Part shown: positions 43,821 to 54,300 of the stretch, piece by piece
How the letters are laid out: each line of letters begins with the position of its first letter
Position numbering within the stretch: the stretch's first letter is position 1
Assembly (NCBI RefSeq): GCF_007655005.1
Contig: NZ_SZVW01000001.1
Location: 186,001-250,000 of the forward strand
DNA: 64,000 nucleotides
Direction: 5' to 3'
DNA from: Streptomyces tibetensis
GTDB lineage: Bacteria > Actinomycetota > Actinomycetes > Streptomycetales > Streptomycetaceae
Notes under the pieces: generated by a model
What the model saw: only the letters and a program-made list of their open reading frames with translations
What the model was told of the DNA's origin: nothing
Database searches by the model: none
Translations under genes and position numbers: made by a program

Positions 43821-43979
43821 TCAGGTCGACTCGGTGTTCGCCAAAGCGGTAGTGCGCTCGGCCTCCAAGCGGTAGACGATCTCGGAATTGAGGGACCTGC
43901 GGGCGAAGCGGGCCTGGGTGGCCAGCCACTCATGCAGGTCGGCGGGCAGACGGAGCGTGATGCGCTTCTCTTCATCCAT
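43821..43979 (-). CDS. Arc-type ribbon-helix-helix protein (52 aa)
   Basis: A 52-residue protein, ATG 43979 to TGA 43821. It begins MDEEKRITLRLPADLHEWL and continues into a helix with RRSLNSEIVYRLEAER, the classic beta-strand/two-helix pattern of Arc-family DNA-binding proteins. It is too short for most gene finders. It is divergent from the TnpB remnant with 50 bp between them and lies 84 bp before the oxidase gene, so it could regulate either. The fold is well supported; its targets are unknown. Confidence 0.75.
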   Translation of the reverse strand: MDEEKRITLRLPADLHEWLATQARFARRSLNSEIVYRLEAERTTALANTEST

Positions 43980-44029
43980 GACACCAGACTAGTGCCTTTC
44001 TGACGGATTCCCGGTGGTAGAGTGACATC

Positions 44030-44881
44030 ATGACGACACGTCAAAGGAGTTCGGGGGTTGCCGGGCACGCCCGGTACACGTACCGGCTGCGCGTGTCGAC
44101 GACCGCCCGCACCGCCCTGCTCGCCGAGTGGGACCGATGCCGGTGGATCTGGAACGAATGCCGCGCCAAATCCCGCGCCACGCACACCCACAACCGAACG
44201 CAGCCCGAGGACAGGCTGACGTGCGGCCCGGCCCAGCTCGACAAGATGCTGACCGAAGCCCGCGCCGTGGCTGCGTGACTTCGCCAAGTCCCGTTCCAAG
44301 GCCTTGAAGGACATCGAGAAGCGGCTGCCAATGCGGCACCCGCCGCGCAGAAGCTGGCGCGCTACCAGCGGATGATGGCCCGCCGTAAGCCCACATGTGG
44401 ACAGACCGCCTCCAAGGGTTACCGCCAGGCGCAGCATCAGGCCGCGAAGCTGCACAAGAAGGTGGCCCGTCAGCGGCAGGACACCGCCCGCAAGTGGGCC
44501 AAGCGCGTCGTGCGCGACCACGACGCCATCGCCGTCGAGGACTTCCGGCCGAAGTTCCTCGCCAAGACCACCATGGCCCACAAAGCCGCTGACGCGGCGA
44601 TCGGCGCCACACAACAGGCCCTGCTCGAGATGGGCCGCAAGCACGGGCGCGACGTGCGCCTCGTGCACCCAGCGCACACCACCATGGACTGCGCGTCGTG
44701 CGGAGCGAGAACCAAGCACGCACTTCCTCTTTCCGAACGTACCTACACCTGCACCGCGTGCGGAGTCGTGTCCCCGAGGGACAAGAACTCCGCACGCGTG
44801 ATGCTTGTCCGGGCTGGTCTCAACCCGGCTGGTGCCGAGGGCGTAAGACCTCCGGGAGCGCTGCTCCAGGAGGCAGCCTGA
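44030..44881 (+). pseudogene. tnpB: tnpB pseudogene with internal deletion
   Basis: Frame 1 encodes the TnpB N-terminus (44030-44278, with RYRLRVSTTARTALL-like and WNECRA motifs). A shifted frame holds WLRDFAKSRSKALKDIEKRL (from 44268). The original frame resumes near 44330 with KLARYQRMMARRK and runs to 44881. The second part keeps the RuvC-II glutamate (IAVEDF), the zinc ribbon (CASC, CTAC) and RuvC-III Asp (SPRDKNSA). About 110 codons including the RuvC-I Asp are missing. The remnant is 852 bp against roughly 1.1-1.25 kb for intact genes, so the nuclease is inactive. Confidence 0.85.
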
Positions 44882-44887
44882 GCCAGG

Positions 44888-44920
44888 ATCCTCTCCCTTG
44901 AGGGAGGGGAGGATGTCAAA
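44888..44920. repeat. IS right-end hairpin
   Basis: The perfect palindrome CTCCCTTGAGGGAG (44893-44906) sits within a longer imperfect stem. In IS200/IS605 elements this end also forms the 3-prime part of the omega-RNA guide. The nearby stop codon TGA of the adjacent glycosyltransferase lies within the same motif. Confidence 0.6.
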
Positions 44921-46115
44921 CGGCTCTCCTTGCTGTACGGCCGTCGCGCGCGGGCTTCTCCCGGACCCGGCGCGGCAGGTAGACCAGCGCTTCGGTCCCG
45001 GCGAAGCGCAGGACGAACGTCGTCACCAGTGCGAGCGCGGTGGCCGACAGCACGCCCAGGTGGAACTGGTGCACGAACAGGGCGATCAGCGGGATGCGCA
45101 GCACCAGATCGGCGTTGGCGAGCAGCGCGAACCGCCCGGCCCGGTCCCACCAGCGCCGGTGCCGGCGCCGCTCGCGGAACAGCAGGTGCTCGATGAGCAG
45201 GAAGTTCCAGGCGACACCGAGCTGGTTGGCGAGGATCTCCGCCGGTACGTAGTGCATGCCGAGCTCGGTCAGCGCCCACAGGCCGACCAGGTTCGGCAGG
45301 AAGCCGGTCAGCCCGATCAGGCCGAACCCGACCATGCGCGCGACCGGCGAGGCGGTGCGCAGCCCGGCCAGGTGCCGCAGAAAGCGGAATCCTTCCTGCG
45401 CGGTCGACTTGGACTCCCCGGCGAACCGGTCCTGGAAGACGAAGGGCACCTCGGTGACCGTGCGCGGGCGGCTGCGGACGGCGAGTTCGAGGAGGATCTT
45501 GTAGCCGAGCGGCTGGAGCACCTCCGCCGTGACCGCGCTGCGGCGGATCGCGAAGAAGCCGCTCATCGGGTCGCTGATGCCGTGCAGCCGGCGCGGGAAC
45601 AACGCCTTGGTCAGCCAGGTCGCCCCGCGTGAGACGAAGACGCGGTAGCTGCCCGCGAGTCCGGCCCGGCTGCCGCCCTTGATGTACCGGGAGGCCACGA
45701 CCAGTCCCGCGTTGGCCCGCTCGCCGGTGGCGACCAGATCGGGCACCAGGGACGGCGGGTGCTGGCAGTCGCCGTCCATGACGACGATCCAGTCGGACGT
45801 GGCGGCCTTCATGCCCTCGACGACCGCGCCGCCGAGCCCGCCCACCGGCTCCTCGCGGTGCAGCACGGTCACCGGGAACGGGCAGTCCTGCGCCGCCTTC
45901 TCGATGACCTCCGGGGTGTCGTCGGTGGAGTCGTCCACGAAGACGACCTCGCAGGGCAGCCGGGCCGGGACGGCCTCGGTGATCTGGTGCAGCAACTGCC
46001 GCACGTTCGCCGACTCGTTGAAGGTCGGTACGACGATGGTGACGGCGCCCGGCTCGGGGACCTCGGTGGTCTCGGTCTCGACGATCTCACCGGGGACGGT
46101 GTACTCCTGGCTCAT
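44916..46115 (-). CDS. GT2 glycosyltransferase fused to GtrA-like domain
   Basis: A 399-residue protein. Residues about 25-245 form a DPM1-like GT2 domain with DDSTDDTPE and a DGDCQHPP metal site. Residues about 260-385 contain four membrane helices of the GtrA family. It probably makes or flips polyprenyl-phosphate-linked sugar. ATG 46115 overlaps the preceding stop as ATGA. Its stop codon is inside the IS right end, so its C-terminus may have been altered by the insertion. Confidence 0.88.
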   Translation of the reverse strand: MSQEYTVPGEIVETETTEVPEPGAVTIVVPTFNESANVRQLLHQITEAVPARLPCEVVFVDDSTDDTPEVIEKAAQDCPFPVTVLHREEPVGGLGGAVVEGMKAATSDWIVVMDGDCQHPPSLVPDLVATGERANAGLVVASRYIKGGSRAGLAGSYRVFVSRGATWLTKALFPRRLHGISDPMSGFFAIRRSAVTAEVLQPLGYKILLELAVRSRPRTVTEVPFVFQDRFAGESKSTAQEGFRFLRHLAGLRTASPVARMVGFGLIGLTGFLPNLVGLWALTELGMHYVPAEILANQLGVAWNFLLIEHLLFRERRRHRRWWDRAGRFALLANADLVLRIPLIALFVHQFHLGVLSATALALVTTFVLRFAGTEALVYLPRRVREKPARDGRTARRAV

Positions 46116-47761
46116 CGCGCGCCTCCGGCGGACGTCTGGATCTGGCGGATCTCGATGCGGTCCTCGCCGGTGCCGAAGGTGGCGACCGGGTCCGAGTGCT
46201 CCATGGCGGCCTTGACGTTGGGCAGGTCGGCCGCGTCCCGCCGCACGGTCGGCGAGGCGACGACGTAGTCGAGGTCCTTCCAGCCGCGCGGCATCGTCTT
46301 CGTCACCGCCGGGTCGAGGTCGGCCTTGTAGAACCAGATGACGCCCAGGCCCGGCCGGTAGCCCTGGTGCACCAGGTCCAGCCAGAGCGCGTCGTCGACC
46401 AGCACCCGGGTGCGCTCCGGGTCCTCGACCTCGGTGGCCAGCCACCTGGACGCGGCGTGGTAGGGGGCGTTGGCGTCGGTGGTGACGGCCGTGCGGGCGC
46501 CGTCGTACCAGTGCGGGACGACGTAGGCGCCGGCGGCCAGCGCGAGCACGCCGGCGAGCGCGTACCGGCCCGTGCTGACGTACCGTTTCTCCGCCTCGGA
46601 GCGCCAGCGGCTCAGCACCGCGTGGGCGACGGAGGCGGTGCCTCCGGCGAGGACCAGCGCGAGGAACGGCAGGGCCTGGATGACGTACATCGCGGGCAGG
46701 TAGCCGTTCGGGCGCAGGGCCAGCGCGGCGAAGACGGCCACGGCCAGGGCGGGCCCGGCCAGGGCGCGGGCCGTGACCGACCAGCGCCAGGTGACGAGCA
46801 GCAGCAGGGCGCCCGCGAGGCCGCCGAGGGGCAGGATCCGGTCGTAGTAGAGCCACGACTGGAGCACGCCCCAGGAGCCGGAGCCCTGGTCGAGGATGAA
46901 CCCCGAACCGGGTCGGGTCATCTGGTACTTGACGCCGTCCCAGAGGGACACGTGCCCTGCGCCCGGCAGCAACTCGCCCTTGAGCAGGGCGAACAGCGGA
47001 TACGAGAAGCCGATCAGGGTGCAGGCCGTGACGGCTCCGGTGATCGCGAACTTGCGGGTGTCCTGGTGGCTGTGACGCCACATGGTGAGGAACAGGGCGG
47101 GCAGGACGACGAGCATCGTCTCCTTGGTGAGCACGGCCGTCGCGGCGGCGATGCCCGCGCCGAAGTGGTGCCAGAGGTGACGGCTCGGGGAGGCGGCCAG
47201 GGTGAAGGCGAGCAGTGTCCACATCACCGCGAGGTTGTCGAGGAAGATCTCCCGCTGGAGGACGACCGACAGCGGGGAGAGCCCGAAGAACACCATGCCG
47301 AGCGCTGCGGCCCAGCGGGGCAGCGCGAGGCGCCGGCCCAGCACGTAGACCAGGACCGCGCTGATGCCGCTGATCACGAGCATCGCGGCGCGCATGGTGC
47401 CCACCGTCATCGACTCGGGGCTGATCAGCGCGGGGATCCAGGTCAGCAGGGCGATCTGGATCCAGCCGAGCGGCGGATGGTCGTACCAGTAGGTGTAGTG
47501 GGCGAGTCCGTCGCCCTGCTGGACCGACCAGGCTTGGGCGAGATAGGTGCCCTCGTCGTCGCTGAGGGCCGGGTAGTCGCCGATGTTCCAGCCCTGCACG
47601 ACGAGGATCGCCACGAGGAGGACACCGCACAGGATCAGGTCGGACCGGGAGGAGCGCAGCCGGCGCGGCGGCTCCACGCGGCGGTGCGCGCCGGTGCGGG
47701 GCGCGGGCCGGCGCTGCGCGGGGACCTTCGCAGTGGTCGCCGCGGGAAGGGTGGAGGTCAC
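46112..47761 (-). CDS. ArnT/PMT-like membrane glycosyltransferase (GT39-type)
   Basis: A 549-residue integral membrane protein with about 11-13 helices. The first luminal loop has the acidic SDDEGTY motif and the later DHPPLGW, both typical of PMT and ArnT-type GT-C enzymes, which move sugars from polyprenyl-phosphate donors to an extracytoplasmic acceptor. GTG 47761 overlaps the previous stop as GTGA. Donor synthesis by the downstream GT2-GtrA protein fits well. The acceptor is unknown. Confidence 0.85.
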   Translation of the reverse strand: MTSTLPAATTAKVPAQRRPAPRTGAHRRVEPPRRLRSSRSDLILCGVLLVAILVVQGWNIGDYPALSDDEGTYLAQAWSVQQGDGLAHYTYWYDHPPLGWIQIALLTWIPALISPESMTVGTMRAAMLVISGISAVLVYVLGRRLALPRWAAALGMVFFGLSPLSVVLQREIFLDNLAVMWTLLAFTLAASPSRHLWHHFGAGIAAATAVLTKETMLVVLPALFLTMWRHSHQDTRKFAITGAVTACTLIGFSYPLFALLKGELLPGAGHVSLWDGVKYQMTRPGSGFILDQGSGSWGVLQSWLYYDRILPLGGLAGALLLLVTWRWSVTARALAGPALAVAVFAALALRPNGYLPAMYVIQALPFLALVLAGGTASVAHAVLSRWRSEAEKRYVSTGRYALAGVLALAAGAYVVPHWYDGARTAVTTDANAPYHAASRWLATEVEDPERTRVLVDDALWLDLVHQGYRPGLGVIWFYKADLDPAVTKTMPRGWKDLDYVVASPTVRRDAADLPNVKAAMEHSDPVATFGTGEDRIEIRQIQTSAGGAR

Positions 47762-49041
47762 GCGGGAACGTCCTCTCGGGTCGCGTCCTGCCGGCTCACG
47801 GCGCTCTCGTCGAGATGCGCGCCGACGTGGCTCGTCAACTCCCAGTCGTTGCGGCCGCGTTGCTCACGCCACACGGCCCGCACGGCCGCACCGGCGAGCA
47901 GGACCTGGTAGAAGGGGCCGCCCAGGACGAGTTTCAGGTAGTGCGCGAAGCGGACGCGCAGCCCGTACTGCCTGCCGAAGTCGTGCAGTCCGACGATCTC
48001 GAAGACGAAGGTGACCAGGGCGGTGACGGCCGGCAGGAAGGTGATGAAGGCGATGCCGACGGGCACGTCCAGGAACAGGGCGATCGCCACGTTGAGCGGG
48101 ATGATCAGGCCGGTGAAGGCCTGCATGAACGGGGTCATCAGGGTGTAGCGGGCGAGCAGCCGCTGCCCGAGGGTGGGCAGTTGCTTCCAGTCCTTCTTCC
48201 GGTACACCTGGAGGAAGCCCTGGTTCCAGCGGGTGCGCTGCTTCAGCAGGGACATCAGCGAGCCGGGGGTCTCCTCGCGGGTCACCATGTCGGAGTCGTA
48301 GGCGACGACGACCTTCTTGCCGACGCTGGACAGGCGCACGCCCAGGTCGCAGTCCTCGGCGAGGCAGTCGGGGTCCCAGCCGCCGGCTTCCCTGAGGACG
48401 TCCGTGCGGACGAAGACGGTGTTGCCGCCGAGCGGAATGAAACCTTTCTGCGCGTGCAGATGGAGCCGCGAGCGGAACCAGAAGAAGTACTCCAGGCAGT
48501 TGCGCAGGCTGTACCAGCTGGAGTGGAAGTTGATCAGCTGCACCCCGCCCTGCACGACGTCCGCGCCGGTGGTGAGGAAGGCGTGGTCGACGTGGGCGAG
48601 GAGCTCGGGGTGGACCTGGTCCTCCGCGTCGAAGACCCCCACGACGTCGCCGCGGCAGTGCGGCAGCGCCGTGTTCATGGCCTTCGGCTTGTTCTTCCTC
48701 TCGTGCGTGTCGACGACGACCCGGACCCGAGGGTCACGCGCGGCGGCCGACTCGGCCACCGCGGTGGTCTCCGGGTCGTCGTGCCCGACGATCACGATGA
48801 TCTCGAAGTCGGTGTGGCTCGACTCCAGCAGCCGCTGGATCGTGTGGTCCAGCACCGCCTGCTCGTGCCGGGCGGGCAGCAGCAGCGAGAAGGAGACGTG
48901 CTCGTCCCCGTCCGGACTGCTGAACCGGGTGGAGGCGAGCACTTCCGGCGTACGCCAGGCGTGCATCTGCCACCACAGGGTGAACGCCGCCATCCAGAAC
49001 AAGGCAAGCGAAACGGCAGCGATGAAGACAGACGTCAGCAA
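47758..49041 (-). CDS. Processive GT2 glycosyltransferase (polysaccharide synthase-like)
   Basis: A 427-residue membrane enzyme. One N-terminal helix, a GT2 domain (about residues 50-290) and three or four C-terminal helices are visible. The motifs of processive synthases are present: DTHERKNKPKA, a DAEDQVHP metal site, the ED of LAEDCDLG, and QRTRW (QxxRW). The start is TTG 49041 with GGGGGGA upstream. It probably builds a beta-linked polysaccharide across the membrane. It heads the three-gene operon and may supply substrate for the copper oxidase nearby. Confidence 0.87.
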   Translation of the reverse strand: MLTSVFIAAVSLALFWMAAFTLWWQMHAWRTPEVLASTRFSSPDGDEHVSFSLLLPARHEQAVLDHTIQRLLESSHTDFEIIVIVGHDDPETTAVAESAAARDPRVRVVVDTHERKNKPKAMNTALPHCRGDVVGVFDAEDQVHPELLAHVDHAFLTTGADVVQGGVQLINFHSSWYSLRNCLEYFFWFRSRLHLHAQKGFIPLGGNTVFVRTDVLREAGGWDPDCLAEDCDLGVRLSSVGKKVVVAYDSDMVTREETPGSLMSLLKQRTRWNQGFLQVYRKKDWKQLPTLGQRLLARYTLMTPFMQAFTGLIIPLNVAIALFLDVPVGIAFITFLPAVTALVTFVFEIVGLHDFGRQYGLRVRFAHYLKLVLGGPFYQVLLAGAAVRAVWREQRGRNDWELTSHVGAHLDESAVSRQDATREDVPA

Positions 49042-49187
49042 GCAGATCCCCCCAGATCCCAGAACCCCCGATCGTGACGGTGGGCCGATGCGGCCTCGTC
49101 CGCCACGTCACTGTGCAGAGATTAGGGGGGAACTGTGAAGCCTGGGGGCTGTTCAGATAAAGAGCATGTTTCCGTTGATACGTGACT

Positions 49188-51221
49188 TCAGCCACTCAAG
49201 ACCGTACTGAGCCGGTCAGGCTCGGTCGTCGGGGCGTCGCATGTGAAGTTACGGCAGACGTACGCGGCCGGTTCACCGCCGACCAGCGGACGGTCCGCGA
49301 GCAGGGGAAACTCCTCGCTCCCCGGAACCCCCACAGCGACCACCGCACCGGGCGCGGTGCCCAGGAGTGCCGTGCGGTGCAGGGTCCTCGTGCCCTCGTC
49401 GTCGAGGGCCGGACCCACGATCGCGACCTCACGCGGCCCGTCCAGCACCGCCTCCGCCGCGGCCAGCCCCCAGCCGATGAAGCGCGGCACCCGCGGCCCG
49501 AGCGCCTTCACGACACCCAACGCCCTCTCGGCCGCGGTGCGGTGAGGCTCGGATCCCGTGTGCGCGGCGTAACTCAGCAGGGCGTTCGCCGCTGCCGTCC
49601 AGCCGGACGGGGCCGCGTTGTCGGTCGGGTCCTGCGGACGGCGGATCAACCGCTCGGCGTCGGCCGCGGTGTCGTACAGCGCACCCGACTCGGCATCGGT
49701 GAAACGGACCAGGACGTGATCGAGGAGGAACCCGGCGAACTCCAGCCAGACGCCCTCCCCCGTGACGGACGCGAGCGCGAGGAAGCCCTCCGCCACATCC
49801 GCGTAGTCCTCCAGCACACCGGCGTTGGCGCCCGCGCGGCCGTCCTTGCTGGTGCGGGTGAGCCGGGCCTGCTCGTCCAGGTGCAGCCGGACCAGGAGGT
49901 CGGCAGCGGCGACGGCGGCCTCCACCAGGTCGGGCCGGTCGAAGTAGGCGCCGGTCTCGGCGAGCGCGGCGATCGCGAGGCCGTTCCAGGCGGCGACGAC
50001 CTTGTCGTCCCGGCCGGGCGCGGGCCGCCCCGACCGCGCCGCCAGCAGTCGCTCCCGGATGGCGGCGACCCTCCCCGCATCGACGACACCGTCCCGCACG
50101 GGACGTTGCAGGACGGACGCGCCCTCCTCGAAGGTCCCCTCCTCGGTCACCCCGAAGTGCTGCGCCGCGAGGTCGGCCTCCTGCTCGCCGAGCACCTCCC
50201 GCAACTGCTCGGGCGTCCACACGTAGTACGCGCCCTCGACGTGCCGCCCCGTGCCGTCGTCACTGTCGGCGTCCAGCGCGGAGGCGAACCCGCCCTCGTT
50301 CGTGCGCAGTTCACGCACCATGAAATCGGCGGTCTCCAGGGCGACGCGCCGCGCGAGCTCCGAGCCGGTGGAACGCCAGAGATGGGCGTACACCCGGCAC
50401 AGCAGGGCGTTGTCGTACAGCATCTTCTCGAAGTGCGGCACGACCCAGTCCCGGTCGACGGAGTAGCGGGCGAAGCCGCCCCCGAGCTGGTCGTACATCC
50501 CACCCCGGGCCATGCGCTCGCAGGTGTCCTGCGCCATCTGCAGGGCCCCCTCGGCGCCGGTGCGGGCGTGGTGGCGCAGCAGGAACTCCAGCACCATGGA
50601 CGGCGGGAACTTCGGCGCCCCGCCGAATCCGCCGCGCTGCGGGTCGTACTCCCGGGTGAGCCCGAGCAGAGCCTGCGCGAGCTCCTCCTCGCCGGGGGTC
50701 CGGGCGTCGCCGTAGGAGATCTCCCGCCCGGCCAGATCCCGGACGATCTTCCCGGCGACCTCGTTCACCTCGTCCCGCCGCTCGTCCCACGCCTGGTGCA
50801 CGCCTTGGAGCACCTGCCGGAAGGAGGGCATGCCCTGGCGGGGAGCGGGCGGGAAGTACGTACCGAAGTAGAACGGCTCGGCGTCCGGGGTGAGGAAGAC
50901 GGTCATGGGCCAGCCGCCCTGCCCGGTCGCCGCCTGCACGGCCTCCATGTAGACGGCATCGACGTCGGGGCGCTCTTCGCGGTCGACCTTCACGCTCACG
51001 TAGTGCGTGTTGAGGTACTCGGCGGTCTCCTGGTCCTCGAAGGACTCGTGCGCCATGACATGGCACCAGTGACAGCTGCTGTATCCGACGCTGAGCAGCA
51101 CGGGCACGTTCCGCTTCCGGGCCTCCTCGAAAGCCTCTTCCGACCACGGCCACCAGTCGACGGGGTTGTCGGCGTGCTGGAGCAGGTACGGGGACGTTTC
51201 ATGAGCCAGTCGGTTCGGCAT
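49188..51221 (-). CDS. DUF255 thioredoxin-fold protein (YyaL/SSP411 family)
   Basis: A 677-residue cytosolic protein. The N-terminal thioredoxin-like domain (about residues 1-165) has SSCHWCHVM, with CxxC near residue 50. The remainder is an alpha-helical barrel similar to six-hairpin glycosidase/AGE-type domains. ATG 51221 is chosen over an upstream start because the family's [17 protein letters not shown] follows directly. The function of this widespread family is not settled. It is divergent from the STAND gene. Confidence 0.9.
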   Translation of the reverse strand: MPNRLAHETSPYLLQHADNPVDWWPWSEEAFEEARKRNVPVLLSVGYSSCHWCHVMAHESFEDQETAEYLNTHYVSVKVDREERPDVDAVYMEAVQAATGQGGWPMTVFLTPDAEPFYFGTYFPPAPRQGMPSFRQVLQGVHQAWDERRDEVNEVAGKIVRDLAGREISYGDARTPGEEELAQALLGLTREYDPQRGGFGGAPKFPPSMVLEFLLRHHARTGAEGALQMAQDTCERMARGGMYDQLGGGFARYSVDRDWVVPHFEKMLYDNALLCRVYAHLWRSTGSELARRVALETADFMVRELRTNEGGFASALDADSDDGTGRHVEGAYYVWTPEQLREVLGEQEADLAAQHFGVTEEGTFEEGASVLQRPVRDGVVDAGRVAAIRERLLAARSGRPAPGRDDKVVAAWNGLAIAALAETGAYFDRPDLVEAAVAAADLLVRLHLDEQARLTRTSKDGRAGANAGVLEDYADVAEGFLALASVTGEGVWLEFAGFLLDHVLVRFTDAESGALYDTAADAERLIRRPQDPTDNAAPSGWTAAANALLSYAAHTGSEPHRTAAERALGVVKALGPRVPRFIGWGLAAAEAVLDGPREVAIVGPALDDEGTRTLHRTALLGTAPGAVVAVGVPGSEEFPLLADRPLVGGEPAAYVCRNFTCDAPTTEPDRLSTVLSG

Positions 51222-51392
51222 GCTTCCATCCTGCCTCACGACGGCCACCCGGCCGCGGAACGCGCCCCCCTCGGGCGAGGAGCGGCCCACAGGTCACCTA
51301 AGGGCAAACGTTGATCGTCGCCCCCTCGCGCTCGCGCCTCGCACCAAGGACACTCGTAGGCACAGGAGTTGCCGCCGGAGGGGGACCTTGAC

Positions 51393-54300
51393 ATGCGGGA
51401 CGGTCATCGGGCCGAGGCCGAGCGGCTGTTGGGGCGGGCCGTGGAGGAGGAGGTGCGGCGCTCGGGCGGCCGCACCGACGGGAAGGTGCTGCTCGCGCGG
51501 GCGCGAGGGGCGCTCGATGTGATGGCGCGGAGCGCGTCCGAGGAGTACGAGGCCTACACCCGCGCCCTGGACGAGGCGGCGGCCGGTCAGCTGACCTTCG
51601 GGCAGCGCTACGCCCGGGAGGGCGCCGGGACGCCGCTGCTGGTTGCCGGGGTCGCGGCCCTCGCGGCCGTCGTCGCGGACATGGCACTGGGCACGGGGGC
51701 CGGGACCGCTCTCGGGGCGGGTGTGACGGTGGGTGTCGTGGGGGCCGCGGCGACGGTGTTGAAGGTGGTCGGGTCGCATCTGCCGGCCGCGAGCCGGCGC
51801 GCCGGGGCCGCGAGCCAGCCCGGCGGGCCCGAACAGCTGCGACTCCAGTGGCTGACGGCGCTGGAGGTGCGGGGTATCCGGCCGTTCCTGGACCAGCAGC
51901 GGGTGCTCGCGGCCTCGACCGGGCCGAAGAAGACGGGCGGCCCGCGGCTGCGGGGCGCGGACAAGAGCGCGGCGGCGCGCGGGCGCAATGTGCTGGGGCA
52001 GTCCTTCGGGCAGCTCCCGGAACCGGCGGAGCCGTTCGCGGGGCGGCGGCACGAGCTGGCGCAGATCCGGCAGTGGGTGCAGGCGGCCCGCGCGAGCACG
52101 GAGACGCAGCCGACCGTGGTCGTGCTGCACGGCAGGCCCGGCAGCGGCCGTACGACGCTCGCGGTGCACGCCACGCATGATCTGAAGGACTACTTCCGCG
52201 GCGCGTGCGTCGTCGACCTGCGCGCCGAGGGGCCGGGCGGGTCCCCGCTGTCCACCCGTGACGCCCTGCTGCATCTGCTGAACCGGCTCGGCGCGCCCCG
52301 TGAGCAGCTGCTGTTCCGCGAGCGGTCTTCGCCGGACCAGCAGGTCAAGCGGCTGAGCGAGCTCTATCACCAGCATCTGACGGGCCTGCCGGTCACCGTC
52401 GTCCTCGACGACGCCTCGGACGCGGAGCAGATCCGCGCGCTGGTCCCGGAGCGGTCCGACAGCCTGGTGCTGGTGACCGCGCGGGGCCCGCTGGAGCTGG
52501 AGGGCCTGCCCGCGCGGGTGCACGGGCTGGCGGTGGAGCCGCTGGACGCCGCCGGTGCGGAGGAACTGCTGGGCGCCGCGGCGCAGGACCGCTCCGGGCC
52601 GTACGACGCGGAGTCCGCTGACCGGGTCCGGGAGCTGTGCGGTGGGCTGCCGCTCGCGCTGCGCATCGCGGGCTCGTGTCTCGGCCCGCGCTCGCCCCGC
52701 GCGCTGGCCACGGACCTCGACGCCTACGGTCCCGTCGAGCCGGTCGAACGCGCCCTGTGGCTGCGCTACACGGACCAGCCGGAGACCGTACGGCGGTTGC
52801 TGCGCCGGCTGGCCCTGGCCGGGCGGGCCTCGCTGGGTGCCGCGGCGGCCGCCGCGCTGCTGGCCACCGACGAGGCGGAGGCCAAGCGTCATCTGGGGGT
52901 CCTGACCCGGGCCGGCCTGATCGACCACGTCCGGGGCGACCGCTACCGGCTGCACGACCTGGTCCGCTCCTTCGCCCAGGCCCGCCTCCTCGACGAGGAG
53001 GAGCCCGCCGAGCGCACGGCGGCGCAGGAGCGGCTGATCGTTAACTACGCCGAGCTGGCCGACTCGGTGCTGCGGATGGTCGACGGCAACATGTCGACCC
53101 GCACCAACCGCTTCAGCCCGTACGGCTTCACGTCCCTCGACGAGGCGCTGCGCTGGCTGGACGACGAGTCGAGCTTCATCACGGCGGCGCTGCGGCACGC
53201 CGAGGGTGTGGATCAGGCGGCGGTCCTGAACCTGCTGGGCGCCCTGTGCGACTACTGCCTGCTGCGGGGCGACCTGTACCGGCTGGGTGAGATCAGTGAG
53301 CTGGCCCAGGCGGTGGACGAGGGCCTGCTGGTCCGCTCGGTGCAGTGGCGCACGGGTATCGCGGCGCGGCAGCTGGGCGAGCTGGACAAGGCCCGCACCA
53401 CCCTCACGTCGGTCGTGGACCTCTACCGGGAGGCCCACCATGACGCCGGTGCCGCTCGCGCGCTGTGCTCCCTCGGCATCACCCTGCACCACCAGGGCAA
53501 TCTGACGGAGGCGTCGGAGAAGCTCCGCGAGGCCCTGGCGCTGCAGGCCTCCCCCGAGCTGGCGACGGACCGTGCCTGGACGATGCACGCCCTGGCGGCC
53601 GTCGAGCGCGACCGTGCCCGGGTGGGAGAGGCGCTGGACCTGCTGACCGAGTCCCTGGTCCTGCATCGCGCGGGCGAGTCCGTGCACGGCCAGGCATGGG
53701 CGCACTTCCAGCTCGGTCAGCTCGGGCTGCGCATGGGCGATGTCCCGCGTGCCGAGGCCGAGCTGCGGGCGGCCCTCGAGCTGTACGGGCGGACCCGTGA
53801 CGCCCGCGGTGAGGCCTGGGCGCTGACCCAGCTGGCCCGGGCGCTGCTGGTCGCGGGGGACGCGTCCCCCGCCGTGGAGGAGCTGCGCGGGGCGGCTGCG
53901 CGCCACCGCGACAACGAGGACGCGCGCGGCGAGGCATGGACGCTGTACTACCTGGGGCAGGCCCTGGAGGAGACGGGCGACCTCGACCAGGCGGTGCGCG
54001 AGCTGGAGCGTGCCCGCACGATGTTCTCCCGTATGCGGGACGTCTACGGGCTGGCCTGCGCCCGCCACCACTCGGCCCGTGTCACCCGGGACCAGCGGGC
54101 TGCCCAGACGGGCTCCCTGCGCAACTCGGGCTTCGCCCGCCAGCTCCTGGTCGACGCCCGGGCCGACTTCCAGCGCATCGGCGTCGCCCACGGCGAGGCC
54201 TGGACGTGTCTGGAGCTGGTGGTCGTGGACGCGGGCAACGCCCGCACCCAGCAGGCCCTGGCCCTGTGCGACGAGGCGGTGGAGCTCTTCGCGTCCTACG

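Larger units (their letters stand above)
44030..44920 (+). mobile_element. Decayed IS200/IS605-type (TnpB-only) element
   Basis: The element contains a broken tnpB gene and ends with a right-end hairpin. CTCCCT-TG-AGGGAG (44893-44906) is embedded in the pattern of CCTCTCCC and GGGAGGGGAGG, followed by ATGTCAA, the usual form of IS605-family right ends. No tnpA is present. The right end touches the stop codon of the glycosyltransferase gene at 44916. The left border is not certain. Confidence 0.75.
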
